Shown here piece by piece: positions 23,436 through 31,623 of a DNA stretch of 64,000 bases. Made by a program: the position numbers and the translations under genes. The notes beneath the pieces are model-generated. The model was not told the origin of the DNA and did no database searches. It saw only the letters and a list, made by a program, of their open reading frames with translations. Position 1 is the first letter of the stretch, and each line of letters opens with the position of its first letter. Origin of the DNA: Myceligenerans indicum. GTDB taxonomy: Bacteria; Actinomycetota; Actinomycetes; Actinomycetales; Cellulomonadaceae. The stretch covers positions 1 to 64,000 of the forward strand of contig NZ_JABBYC010000007.1 of assembly GCF_016742955.1 (NCBI RefSeq), given 5' to 3'.

Positions 23436-24731
23436 TCAATCAGCCGTCCTGCCGGGCAGGACGAGCTGCTGCTCCAGGAAGGCGACCGCGCCGGCGACGC
23501 CGTACTCCTGTTCGCTCCCGTGGTTCTGCCCCTCGTGCTCGGTCAGCACGACGTCGGCGCCGCGTGAGCGGTACTGCGCCGCCAGCTCCCGCGCCCCCGA
23601 GATGGGGAGGAGCTCGTCGGCCGTGCCGTGGTACATGTACACGGGGGCGGTGGGGGTGCCGCCGATCCCGACGGGGCTGACGTCGTGGGCGAACTCGTGG
23701 AACGCCCCCCTGGTGAGCGAACCCGGCCGGGCCTCGAACTGGTCGAGGTCCGCGAAGGCCGGCCCGGAGATGACGGCCTCGCCCGCGCAGTCGTGCGCGA
23801 CGTCGTCGGCATAGGCCCGCGCGGACGCGTTCAGGTACTGGTCGATGTCGGCGTCCGGGTAGGTGTTGCGCAGCGCGGCGAGCCCGAACGGGATCCAGCC
23901 GGAGTAGGGCTGACCGCTGACGGACCGCAGGACCGCGTTCAGGTCGGCAGGTACTCCTCCGACGGCGACGCCGCTGATCCTCAGCTCGGGGGCGTACCGG
24001 CGCTGCAGCTGCGCCGCGGCGGCCGTGGCGAAGCCACCGCCGGAGTAGCCCCACATGGTGACGGGTGCACGGCGGCCCACGTGGGCGTTCCTGAACGAGC
24101 GGGCGGCGCGAATCCCGTCGAGGACCCCGTGTGCGGCGGCGCCGGCGCCGAGGAACTCCGAGGCGGGCCCTTCGTAGTCCGGGACCATGACCGCCCAGCC
24201 GCGCCGTACGGCCGCTGCGACCTGCTCCCCGTCGAACCGGGCCTGGGCCAAGGTGCCGGCCGGACCCGTGGCACCCGCACGGAGCAGGTAGGACGGCGCG
24301 CAGGAGGTGGACAGGCCGTCCTCGGGGGTCTGGTAGGACACGAGCGGCCGGGTGGAGGCACCGCCCGCGGGGCGGCCCACCGGCACCAGAAGAGTGCCGG
24401 CCGTGGCCGTGGCGTGCCCCGCGTTGTCGCGGGTCTTGTACAGCAGCTGCCACACCCGAGCGGGCGCCGGAACTGCGAGCGCGTCGGCCGGCAGGGCGCG
24501 CCACCGCAGCACCGTGCCGTCCCGCTTCCGGTCCAGGTGAGGTGGTAGGTCGTAGAACGGGTCCTCGTGCGGAGGCGGAACGGTCTCGGTGGTGGCCTGC
24601 GACGGCGCGGCTGCCGGGCCGGCGGGGTCGGCGGTGGCGGGAACGGCGGTCGCGGCGCCGAGCAGCGCGGCGGCGACCAGCGCCCCGATCGCCGATCGAA
24701 CCGTCCTTCTCCTGTACGGATGAGTTGTCAT
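23436..24731 (-). CDS. Secreted triacylglycerol-lipase-family (LIP) alpha/beta hydrolase
   Basis: 431 residues. An N-terminal signal peptide (RRRTVRSAIGALVAAALLGA ... ATADP) is followed by EDPFYDLP, LLYKTRDNAGHATATAGTLLVP, the nucleophile elbow WGYSGGGFATA, YHGTADELLP (acid) and EGQNHGSEQ (His). This matches the secretory lipase (LIP, PF03583-like) family of actinobacteria, which act outside the cell on acyl esters. A strong GAGGAG lies 5 nt before the ATG. It converges with the aromatic cluster and seems a single-gene unit. Confidence 0.88.
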   Translation of the reverse strand: MTTHPYRRRTVRSAIGALVAAALLGAATAVPATADPAGPAAAPSQATTETVPPPHEDPFYDLPPHLDRKRDGTVLRWRALPADALAVPAPARVWQLLYKTRDNAGHATATAGTLLVPVGRPAGGASTRPLVSYQTPEDGLSTSCAPSYLLRAGATGPAGTLAQARFDGEQVAAAVRRGWAVMVPDYEGPASEFLGAGAAAHGVLDGIRAARSFRNAHVGRRAPVTMWGYSGGGFATAAAAQLQRRYAPELRISGVAVGGVPADLNAVLRSVSGQPYSGWIPFGLAALRNTYPDADIDQYLNASARAYADDVAHDCAGEAVISGPAFADLDQFEARPGSLTRGAFHEFAHDVSPVGIGGTPTAPVYMYHGTADELLPISGARELAAQYRSRGADVVLTEHEGQNHGSEQEYGVAGAVAFLEQQLVLPGRTAD

Positions 24732-24946
24732 GGGTGCTCCTCACGCGGGTGTCCTGGTGCGTTCGGAACGAACCTACGGACACGGAGCCGCAGGTCCGTG
24801 GCACCGCTGTGCCTCGGAAAGCCGGACCCACCATCGCTGGAGCTGCTCGCCGGCTCCGGCCGGGCGACCACGCGGCGCACGGGGGTGGGACGCTCGGCGC
24901 AGCGTCCGCGCCTCCGGCCGGCCACGACACCGGTGCCGCTCGCGGG

Positions 24947-24990
24947 ACGGCTCGAAGCGTCCACCGCACCGGCGGAACGCTTCGAGCCGT
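24947..24990. terminator. 14-bp perfect inverted repeat downstream of an SDR gene
   Basis: ACGGCTCGAAGCGT at 24947-24960 and its exact complement ACGCTTCGAGCCGT at 24977-24990, with a 16-nt loop, just past the stop of the minus-strand SDR. There is no U-run. A terminator is most likely; an operator for the lipase promoter is an alternative. Confidence 0.55.
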
Positions 24991-25011
24991 TCACCCGGCC
25001 CGCGGGACGGA

Positions 25012-25869
25012 TCAGTCCTCGACGATGTCGGTGGTGACCGCGAGAGTGCGGGCAGCCTCGATCTCGGCGCTCAGGGTGCGGACGCGAGCCTCGGCGAACC
25101 CGAGCGAGTCGGATCCGAGGATCTGGTGCAGTGGTGCCGAACCGGTCGTCGCGACCTCGATGATCGCGGCTGCGGCCCGTGACGGGTCGCCCAGCTGGGT
25201 TCCGGGCATCGCCTGGTGTGCCTCGGTCATCTCCCGGACTGCCGGATAGGCGTCCAGTGCGGCCTCCGGGAGGCCGAGGGACTGCGAGCGAAGGAAGTCG
25301 GTGCGCAGGTACCCGGGCTCGATCAGGCTGACCCGGATGCCGTGCCCGGCGACCTCCGCCGCCAGCGACTCGGTGAGGCCTTCGAGCGCGTACTTGCCCG
25401 CGCAGTACAGCCCCCACCCGGGGAACGAGGTCAACCCCAGGATCGACGAGACGTTGACGACGTGCCCGCCGTGACGTGCGCGGAAACCGGGCAGAACCGC
25501 ACGCAGCACGTTCCAGACGCCGAAGACCTGCACGTCGAACATCGCGCGTGCCTCGGCGTCGGTCACTTCCTCGACGGCGGCGAGGAAGCCGTACCCCGCG
25601 TTGTTGACCACGACGTCGAGGTCACCGAAGCGGTCTCGTGTCGCCGCGACGGCGGTGCGCACCTGCGCCTCGTCGGCGAGGTCGACCTCGAGGGGCAGGA
25701 GCCGGGTCGTGTCGGTGTCGCCGAGCGCTGCGCTCAGGCGCTCGACGGAGCGCGTGGTGGCCGCGACGTTGTCGCCGCGGCGCAGCAGCTGCGCCACGAG
25801 GTCGAGGCCCAGGCCCCGCGAGGCTCCCGTGACAAGCCAGGTCGCCGGACGGGTGGTGGGGTAGGTCAT
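25012..25869 (-). CDS. Short-chain dehydrogenase/reductase (pair 1)
   Basis: 285 residues of a classical SDR: TGASRGLGLDLV cofactor motif at residue 14, NNAGYG, catalytic Ser in NVSSILG and Y-x-x-x-K in YCAGKYALEG. The Arg-containing TTRSVERL after the second strand suggests NADP. This 280-residue type with an SRGLG motif is usually an oxidoreductase of unknown substrate. AGGGAG precedes the ATG by 7 nt. It is divergent from an XRE/MmyB regulator, an arrangement repeated at 26984-28914. Confidence 0.9.
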   Translation of the reverse strand: MTYPTTRPATWLVTGASRGLGLDLVAQLLRRGDNVAATTRSVERLSAALGDTDTTRLLPLEVDLADEAQVRTAVAATRDRFGDLDVVVNNAGYGFLAAVEEVTDAEARAMFDVQVFGVWNVLRAVLPGFRARHGGHVVNVSSILGLTSFPGWGLYCAGKYALEGLTESLAAEVAGHGIRVSLIEPGYLRTDFLRSQSLGLPEAALDAYPAVREMTEAHQAMPGTQLGDPSRAAAAIIEVATTGSAPLHQILGSDSLGFAEARVRTLSAEIEAARTLAVTTDIVED

Positions 25870-26037
25870 GAGTCACTCCCTTGGTCGTGGGCCGGCCAAC
25901 GGTCTGGCCGGCAGTTCCAGACTCGTGCAGGAGATCCGCGCCTCATGACGCACACTCGGCCCCGCTCGTCCTGGTTCTTCGCTGCCTAGGACCACGCGGC
26001 CCAGGCGGCTCTCGACGGCACCTGGGATCATCAGGGA

Positions 26038-26910
26038 ATGCCCAGTCCCCACCAAGAGCTCGGCGATTTCCTGCGCCGAGCGCGCGCGTCGAGCGATCCT
26101 CGACGCGCCGGGTTGCCCGCCGACGGGCGAGTTCGGCGCGTCGCCGGGCTGCGGCGCGAGGAGGTCGCCCTCCTTGCGGGGATCTCCGCCGACTACTACA
26201 CGCGCCTGGAACAGGGACGTCGCATCGTTCCCTCCACGCAGGTGATCGATGCGATCGCACGTGCCCTCGACCTGGACCCGGCCGGTCGCAGATACGTTCA
26301 CGACCTCGTCGGCGCGGCGGGGAGGCCGCGTCCGAGCGTGCGAAGGGCCGTGCAGCGGGTGCGCCCGGGCCTGTACCAGCTGCTCGACGCCCTGGATGGA
26401 CAGCCGGCGATGATTCTCGGGCGCCGCACGGACGTTCTCGGTGCCAACCGGCTGGCACGCGCGCTGTTCACCGATTTCGAGCGCCTGCCGGCACGGGAGC
26501 GCAACTACGCGCGATGGATGCTGCTGTCGGACGAAGCGCGAGCTCTCTTCGTGGACTGGGAGGTGCAGGCCCGCCACGCCGTCGAGGCGCTCCGCCTCGA
26601 CGCCGGGCGAACCCCCCAGGACCCCGGGACGCAGCAGCTGGTGGGCGAGCTGTCCCTCGCGAGCGGCGAGTTCCGGGAATGGTGGTCCGACCATCAGGTG
26701 CATCAGCGCAGCCACGGGGTCAAGAAGCTGTGCCATCCCATCGTGGGTGAGCTCACCGTCAGCTTCGAGACGCTCACCCTCCCCACCGACAGCGACCAGA
26801 GCCTGTACATCTACACGACCGCGGCCGGCTCCGCCTCACGGCAGGCACTTGGCCTGCTGGCAAGCTGGACGAACACGCCCAGCGGGGCCGATGCCCGTCC
26901 TCGATCCTGA
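26038..26910 (+). CDS. XRE-family regulator with MmyB-like ligand domain (pair 1)
   Basis: 290 residues. N-terminal helix-turn-helix VAGLRREEVALLAGISADYYTRLEQGR, the hallmark of the MmyB/XRE group widespread in actinobacteria, followed by an MmyB-like ligand-binding domain (AMILGRRTDVLGANRLARALF, LSLASGEFREWWSDH). These proteins are thought to bind fatty-acid-like ligands and regulate the divergent gene, here the SDR 168 bp away. The ATG has GATCAT 6 nt upstream, compatible with a leaderless mRNA. Confidence 0.9.
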   Translation: MPSPHQELGDFLRRARASSDPRRAGLPADGRVRRVAGLRREEVALLAGISADYYTRLEQGRRIVPSTQVIDAIARALDLDPAGRRYVHDLVGAAGRPRPSVRRAVQRVRPGLYQLLDALDGQPAMILGRRTDVLGANRLARALFTDFERLPARERNYARWMLLSDEARALFVDWEVQARHAVEALRLDAGRTPQDPGTQQLVGELSLASGEFREWWSDHQVHQRSHGVKKLCHPIVGELTVSFETLTLPTDSDQSLYIYTTAAGSASRQALGLLASWTNTPSGADARPRS

Positions 26911-26983
26911 ACGGGTGTCGGTCCTGACGGAAGTCCGGGGCGTCGCTCCCGTCCGTCGCACGGCGGACGGCACCCGCGCGCGT

Positions 26984-27940
26984 TCATCCCGCGAAGCGGC
27001 GACCCGGGGGCGGCCCCTGGAGGTAGGTCACGCCGGTCAGTGCGGCCGATGCCTCCCAGAGGCGCCGCCCGTCGGCGACGTCGTGCGAGTCCGCGGACGC
27101 CTGGACCTCGGCGACTTCTCCGCGTCGCTCGTTCCGTCCCGCAGGTCCGAAGAACTGGCCTCCCTGTACGCCCGGGGCGGTGGCGGCATGGAGCTGTGGG
27201 AGGGCGCCCTGCGCCGTCGGCTGGGTCATGAGGGCGAGGAAGAGCGAGGCGGTGAGACGCCCGACCGGGCCGCGGTCGGCCCAGGCCCGCGGCGTGAGGT
27301 TCGACCGGGAGATGCCCGGGTGCGCGAGCAGGCTCATGATCGGGGAGCCCGCGGAGCGGAGCCGGCGGTCCAGCTCGATGCCGAACATGGTGTTGGCCAG
27401 CTTCGAGGCTCCGTAGGCGGCAGACGCGTCCCAGGTCCGTTCGAGCATGAGGTCGTCGAGGTCGAGGTGGGCGGTCTTGTGGGAGAGCGAGCTGAGGGTC
27501 ACGATCCGGGGCGTGCTTCCGCGTTCGAGAAGCGGAAGGAGGAGGCCGGTGAGGGCGTAGTGGCCGAGGTGGTTCGTTCCCAGGTGCAGTTCGAACCCGT
27601 CCGCCGTGGTGTGTCGCGGTCCGAGGATCACCACTCCGGCGTTGTTCACCAGCAGGTCGATGTGTTCGTGCTCGTCCGCCGTGCGCGCGGAGAACTCGCG
27701 CACGGAGTCGAGCGAGGCGAGGTCGAGGGCCCGGACGGTGACGCGCGAGTGCGGCGCCACCGAACCGATCGCCGCTGCCGCCTCCTCACCCGTCGTCGTG
27801 TTCCGCACGGCCAGGACGACGTCGGCGCCGTGCCGGGCCAACTCGGTCGCCGTCACCAGGCCGAGCCCGGAGTTGGCTCCCGTGACGATCGCCGTCCGAC
27901 CGGTCTGGTCAGGGATATCGGATGTGGTCCATGCAGTCAT
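26984..27940 (-). CDS. Short-chain dehydrogenase (retinol-dehydrogenase-like, pair 2)
   Basis: 318 residues. TGANSGLGLVTATELARHGADVVLAVR, NNAGV, LSSLSH and YGASKLANTMFGIEL define the SDR branch related to retinol dehydrogenases and protochlorophyllide reductases, typically NADP-linked (Arg after the second strand). ATG 27940 lies 7 nt after TAGCGT, a leaderless-type -10 on the minus strand. It is not a copy of the SDR at 25012 (different SDR branch), although both are divergent from MmyB regulators. It ends 73 bp past the end of the convergent regulator of pair 1. Confidence 0.9.
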   Translation of the reverse strand: MTAWTTSDIPDQTGRTAIVTGANSGLGLVTATELARHGADVVLAVRNTTTGEEAAAAIGSVAPHSRVTVRALDLASLDSVREFSARTADEHEHIDLLVNNAGVVILGPRHTTADGFELHLGTNHLGHYALTGLLLPLLERGSTPRIVTLSSLSHKTAHLDLDDLMLERTWDASAAYGASKLANTMFGIELDRRLRSAGSPIMSLLAHPGISRSNLTPRAWADRGPVGRLTASLFLALMTQPTAQGALPQLHAATAPGVQGGQFFGPAGRNERRGEVAEVQASADSHDVADGRRLWEASAALTGVTYLQGPPPGRRFAG

Positions 27941-28041
27941 GCTCCCCACGCTAGGAGTGCCGATCCGGTTCCCCGGCGTTCTCGCTTCCCTGGGTCTGCC
28001 CGAACCACCCTCACGGTGGTCGTGGGGGCCAGAATGGAGGG

Positions 28042-28914
28042 GTGAGCAACAGGTCGACGGCAGAGCGCGAGCTGGGAACCTTCCTGCGCTCGCGCCGGGA
28101 GCGAACCCTGCCCGAGGACCTCGGGCTGGAGCCCGGACCGCGGCGGAAGGTGGAAGGGCTGCGCCGGGAGGAGGTTGCAGCACTCGCCGGGCTGAGCACC
28201 GACTACTACCAGCGCCTGGAACAGGGCAGGAACGTGCGCCCCTCCGACGCCGTGCTCGACTCGATCGCCGAGGCCCTCGACCTGGACGAAGCCGAGCACC
28301 GCCACCTGCTGACACTGGCCCGGACGGCGCGGCGGCCCGCGCCGCCGGCCCGTCGCACGAAGGATCAGGTGCCCCAGAACGCCAGACGCATGCTCATGGC
28401 GATGGGACTGCCCGCGTTCGTGATGAGCCGGCATCTTGACGTGCTGGCCTGGAACGATCTTGCGGAGGACCTGCTCGGCGATCCCCGCCGGCTTCCCCCG
28501 AGGCAGCGCAACGTCCTCTTCGAACTCTTCCGCGACGACGACTCGCGACTGCGCTGCAAGGGCTGGGAGGCGATGGCACTGGACTACATCGGTATGTTCC
28601 GCACCGCGATCGCTCATGATCCCGAGGATCCACGCGCCATCGCGATCGTGGGGGAACTGAGCATCCAGAGCGCCGACTTCCGTCGGCTGTGGTCCAGGAA
28701 CGACGTCAGGGAGAACCTCCACGGCGCCAAGACGATCCGGCACCCGCGCATCGGTGAGATCGACGTCGAGTGGGACGCCTATCCCTTGGGCGGCACACCC
28801 GGGCCGACCATGATCGCCTTCGTCCCGCAGCCCGGGCACGAGGACCGGCTCAGCCTGCTCACCGCGGTCGCGGCGGAGGAGCGGACCGTGTCGCCTGCTG
28901 CGACCGAGGCCTGA
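28042..28914 (+). CDS. XRE-family regulator with MmyB-like ligand domain (pair 2)
   Basis: 290 residues, the same length as its paralogue at 26038. The helix-turn-helix VEGLRREEVAALAGLSTDYYQRLEQGR is nearly identical to that protein's; the ligand domain (FVMSRHLDVLAWNDLAEDLLGD, LSIQSADFRRLWSRNDV) is of the MmyB type but diverged. GTG start with GGAGG directly before it. It is divergent from the retinol-dehydrogenase-like SDR across a 101-bp gap and should regulate it. Its last 56 bases overlap the end of the convergent marR gene. Confidence 0.9.
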   Translation: MSNRSTAERELGTFLRSRRERTLPEDLGLEPGPRRKVEGLRREEVAALAGLSTDYYQRLEQGRNVRPSDAVLDSIAEALDLDEAEHRHLLTLARTARRPAPPARRTKDQVPQNARRMLMAMGLPAFVMSRHLDVLAWNDLAEDLLGDPRRLPPRQRNVLFELFRDDDSRLRCKGWEAMALDYIGMFRTAIAHDPEDPRAIAIVGELSIQSADFRRLWSRNDVRENLHGAKTIRHPRIGEIDVEWDAYPLGGTPGPTMIAFVPQPGHEDRLSLLTAVAAEERTVSPAATEA

Positions 28915-29416
28915 GCGGGACGGCGTCCCCGAGTGCGGCCGTGATCCTGTCGACGAGCCCGAGCGCGGCGGACAGCTCCCGGACCTCGTGCTCGTCCAGG
29001 CACCGCGCCATCGCGTCGGCAAGACGCCCCAGGCGGGCCTCGCGGTCGCCGTCGAGCGCATCCTGGCCGGCCGGGGTGAGGTCGAGGACCTTCTTGCGGC
29101 CGTCGGCAGGGTCTGCGACGGCCGCTACATGGCCTGCCTGGACGAGTTCCTTGACCGTGGCGGCCATCGTCTGGTGCCGCACCCGACGGATCGCGGCAAG
29201 GTCGGACGTGGTCATGGGCCCGTTGCGATCCAGCAGGTCCATCACCGCCGCCGGGACCGGCGGCAGGCCGTCACGGGCGCGGCCCGCGCGGACCAGGTCG
29301 CCCACGGCGCGCCGAAGATGGGCGGCGGTCGCGTGGGGGTCCGCGCCGGGCGGGGAGGAGTCATTGCTCATGGGAGCAGGGCTCATGGGAGCAGGGCTCA
29401 TGGGAGCAGGGCTCAT
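28859..29416 (-). CDS. MarR-family regulator with four repeated start codons
   Basis: Up to 185 residues. A winged-helix domain (VPAAVMDLLDRNGPMTTSDLAAIRRVRHQTMAATVKELVQAGHV, then DPADGRKKVLDLTPAGQ with the wing) identifies MarR. Four in-frame ATGs, at 29416, 29401, 29386 and 29371, lie in a 15-bp tandem repeat that translates as MSPAP units. A GTG further upstream (29479) would place the palindromic operator inside the gene, so I reject it. It overlaps the end of the XRE gene by 56 bp and is divergent from the metallo-beta-lactamase-fold gene it probably regulates. Its C-terminus is Pro/Arg-rich. Confidence 0.88.
   Translation of the reverse strand: MSPAPMSPAPMSPAPMSNDSSPPGADPHATAAHLRRAVGDLVRAGRARDGLPPVPAAVMDLLDRNGPMTTSDLAAIRRVRHQTMAATVKELVQAGHVAAVADPADGRKKVLDLTPAGQDALDGDREARLGRLADAMARCLDEHEVRELSAALGLVDRITAALGDAVPLRPRSQQATRSAPPPRPR
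29369..29416 (-). repeat. 15-bp tandem repeat carrying an ATG in each unit
   Basis: The unit CATGGGAGCAGGGCT on the + strand repeats three times plus part of a fourth, giving an ATG every 15 bp on the minus strand at the head of marR. Unit length is a multiple of three, so copy-number changes keep the frame. Confidence 0.9.
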
Positions 29417-29445
29417 GGGAGCAGGTCCAGTTCGGCGGTGAGAAT

Positions 29446-29467
29446 CTGTACAGGCATACCTGTACAG
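29446..29467. promoter_or_regulatory. Double CTGTACAG palindrome, probable MarR operator
   Basis: Two copies of the 8-bp palindrome CTGTACAG separated by 6 bp, midway between marR and the divergent hydrolase gene. Spacing and position fit a MarR dimer controlling both promoters. Confidence 0.65.
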
Positions 29468-29508
29468 TTTAGCCTGCACATTCCGCGACCAGGGAAGGAC
29501 CTCGGATC

Positions 29509-30153
29509 ATGGACCTGACCAAGCACGCCCACGCCTGCGTCAGCCTGGACAAGAACGGCTGCCGACTCGTCATCGACCCCGGTGCGTTCACCCCGGACGC
29601 CGCCGAGCTGGTCGCCACGACCGACACGGTGCTGATCACCCACGAGCACTTCGACCACGTCGACGAGACCGTGATCGGTGCCGCCCTGGCCGCCCGCCCG
29701 GAACTGACCGTCGTCGGGCCCGACGCCGCCGTGGGGCGCTGGCGCGAGGAGTACCCCGGCCAGATCGTCACGGTCGCCGACGGCGACCGGTTCGCGGCGG
29801 CGGGCTTCGACATCACCGTCCACGGCAGCCTGCACGCCGAGATCCACCGGGACATCCCGCGCTGCGCCAACGTCGGGTACCTGGTCGACGGCAGCTTGTA
29901 CCACCCGGGCGACTCCTACCGCCTGCCACCCGGCCCGGTCGACACCCTGCTGCTGCCGACCAGCGGGCCGTGGACCTCGGTGAGGAACGCCGCGGACTAC
30001 CTGCGTGACGTCGGCCCCCGGCAGGCGATCCAGATCCACGAGGTCATGCTCTCCGAGATCGGGCAACGGTCCGTCGCGAGGTTCCTCAGCCCCGAGATGC
30101 TGACCGAGGTTCCCCTGACCGTCCTTCCCGTCGGCGAGAGCGTCACCCTCTGA
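29509..30153 (+). CDS. Metallo-beta-lactamase-fold hydrolase (UlaG-like)
   Basis: 214 residues. The zinc motif THEHFDHVD (HxHxDH) lies near residue 45, and GSLHAEIH, VDGSLYHPGDSY and the C-terminal IHEVMLSEIG provide further metal ligands, as in UlaG/YcjY-type metal-dependent hydrolases. Substrate unknown; relatives act on lactones or phosphodiesters. AAGGA about 12 nt upstream of the ATG. It is divergent from MarR across the CTGTACAG palindromes, suggesting inducible expression. The ClC-like gene begins 8 bp downstream and is probably co-transcribed. Confidence 0.85.
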   Translation: MDLTKHAHACVSLDKNGCRLVIDPGAFTPDAAELVATTDTVLITHEHFDHVDETVIGAALAARPELTVVGPDAAVGRWREEYPGQIVTVADGDRFAAAGFDITVHGSLHAEIHRDIPRCANVGYLVDGSLYHPGDSYRLPPGPVDTLLLPTSGPWTSVRNAADYLRDVGPRQAIQIHEVMLSEIGQRSVARFLSPEMLTEVPLTVLPVGESVTL

Positions 30154-30161
30154 GGCAGGCG

Positions 30162-31553
30162 GTGAACGCTGCGGCGTCGGCCATGCGCACCCGCCCGGTC
30201 GGTGCGACCATCGGCGTGACGGGCGGCAGGGCGGCGGAGGGGGTGGTGACACTGACACGCGAATCGGTCGGTGCGGGCGCACCGAGTGATGCCGGCCGGA
30301 GGCCGGGCCTGGGGGCGCTCGCGGCGCTGGCGGCGGTGGTCGGTGTCCTGGCGGCGCTCGGCGCGGCGCTGTTCAGCTCGCTGGTCCACCTGGTGGAGGG
30401 CTGGTTGTGGGAGTCCGTGCCGCACGCCATGGGCAGAGCCGAGGCTCCGTGGTGGTGGGTGCTTCTCCTGCTGGTGATCGGAGCCGTCGGGGTCGCGGGC
30501 GCGACACGGCTGCCGGGGCACGGCGGGCACCGGCCGCTCGACGGCCTGGCCTTCGACATCACGCCGCGCGAGTTGCCCTCGACGCTGCTGGCCACGTCGT
30601 CGTCGCTGGTGTTCGGCGCGGTTCTGGGGCCGGAGGCGCCGTTGCTGGCGATCGGCTCCAGCATCGGTTTCGCCGTGCACCGGCGGATGCGGTCTCCGGC
30701 CTCGCGCGTGCTGGTCATGGCGGGGGCCGCGGCGGGGCTCGGCGTCGTCCTGGGCAATCCCGCCGTGACCGCGCTGCTGGTTCTCGAGGCGGCGTTCCTG
30801 TCTGCTCGCCCGAGCCCGGAGCGGCCGCTGGGCATGATGGTCGTGATCCTCGTGGCGCTCGGTGCCGGGTATCTCGTGCGGATCGGCGTCGGGGGATGGT
30901 CGGGCGTGCACGTTCCGGAGCTGTCGATGGGGGATATCGGGTCCTACCCGGCCGTCCGTGTGACAGACCTGCTCGTCGGGGCCGGCGTGGCGGTCGTGGT
31001 GGCGGCTCTCGTGGTCGCCGCGACGCGGGGCGCGGAGGCCGCCTCGCGCGTCGGTGCGTCCCGTCCGTCGGCGGCGCTGGTGACCGGGGCGCTCGTGATC
31101 GGTGGCCTGGCGGTCGTGGTGCGCGCCGTCACCGGTGCCGAGGTGGGTACCGTGCTGTTCTCCGGCCAGCAGGCACTGGGCGGCGTCGGCTCGACGGCGG
31201 GTGGGACCCTGCTGGTCATCGTTCTCGCGAAGGCGGCCGCCTACGCCGTCAGCCTCGGGACCGGGTTCCGGGGCGGGATCATCTTTCCCGCGGTGTTCCT
31301 CGGCGCGGCGGTCGGTGCGGCGGCGGCCGCTCTGGTGCCCGGGACATCCCTCGCGCCCATGGTGGCGTGCGGGATCGCGGCAGGTGCGGCTGCTGCTGCC
31401 GGGCTGCCGGTGACCGCGCTCGTCCTGGCACTCCTGTTGTGCCTGAGCGCGGGCCCGGCCGTCACGGTCCCGGCGATCCTCGGAGCGGTCGGGGGTGCCA
31501 TGGCCAAGGCGTTCGCCCGTGCCCGCCGGCCCGCGCCAGCCCGCGGCGACTGA
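30162..31553 (+). CDS. ClC-family chloride channel/transporter-like membrane protein
   Basis: 463 residues with about ten hydrophobic segments. The ClC selectivity motifs are recognisable but altered: LPGHGGHRPLDG in place of GSGIPE, LGPEAPLLAIGSSIG in place of GREGPxVxxG (the gating Glu is kept), and GTGFRGGIIFPAVFLGAAVG for GxFxP. These substitutions define an actinobacterial branch often labelled chloride channel protein; selectivity and whether it is channel or exchanger are unknown. GTG at 30162 with GAGG 6 nt upstream; ATG 30183 and GTG 30243 are alternatives. It follows the hydrolase gene after 8 bp and ends at a strong hairpin. Confidence 0.82.
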   Translation: MNAAASAMRTRPVGATIGVTGGRAAEGVVTLTRESVGAGAPSDAGRRPGLGALAALAAVVGVLAALGAALFSSLVHLVEGWLWESVPHAMGRAEAPWWWVLLLLVIGAVGVAGATRLPGHGGHRPLDGLAFDITPRELPSTLLATSSSLVFGAVLGPEAPLLAIGSSIGFAVHRRMRSPASRVLVMAGAAAGLGVVLGNPAVTALLVLEAAFLSARPSPERPLGMMVVILVALGAGYLVRIGVGGWSGVHVPELSMGDIGSYPAVRVTDLLVGAGVAVVVAALVVAATRGAEAASRVGASRPSAALVTGALVIGGLAVVVRAVTGAEVGTVLFSGQQALGGVGSTAGGTLLVIVLAKAAAYAVSLGTGFRGGIIFPAVFLGAAVGAAAAALVPGTSLAPMVACGIAAGAAAAAGLPVTALVLALLLCLSAGPAVTVPAILGAVGGAMAKAFARARRPAPARGD

Positions 31554-31559
31554 GCGTCG

Positions 31560-31598
31560 AGGGCTCCCGCGCGTGCGATCGGACCGAGCGGGAGCCCT
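31560..31598. terminator. Perfect 11-bp hairpin between convergent genes
   Basis: AGGGCTCCCGC (31560-31570) pairs with GCGGGAGCCCT (31588-31598) across a 17-nt loop, in the 70-bp gap between the ClC-like gene and the convergent secreted lyase gene. Bidirectional terminator likely. Confidence 0.7.
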
Positions 31599-31623
31599 CC
31601 CGCGTACGCGATCGCCGGGGTGT

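Noticed and set aside
24732-25011. Possible gene in the 280-bp gap between the lipase and SDR genes
   Set aside because: All frames give low-complexity translations; only a hairpin is convincing there.
29417-29479. GTG at 29479 as the marR start
   Set aside because: It would put the CTGTACAG double palindrome inside the coding region and adds residues not typical of MarR.
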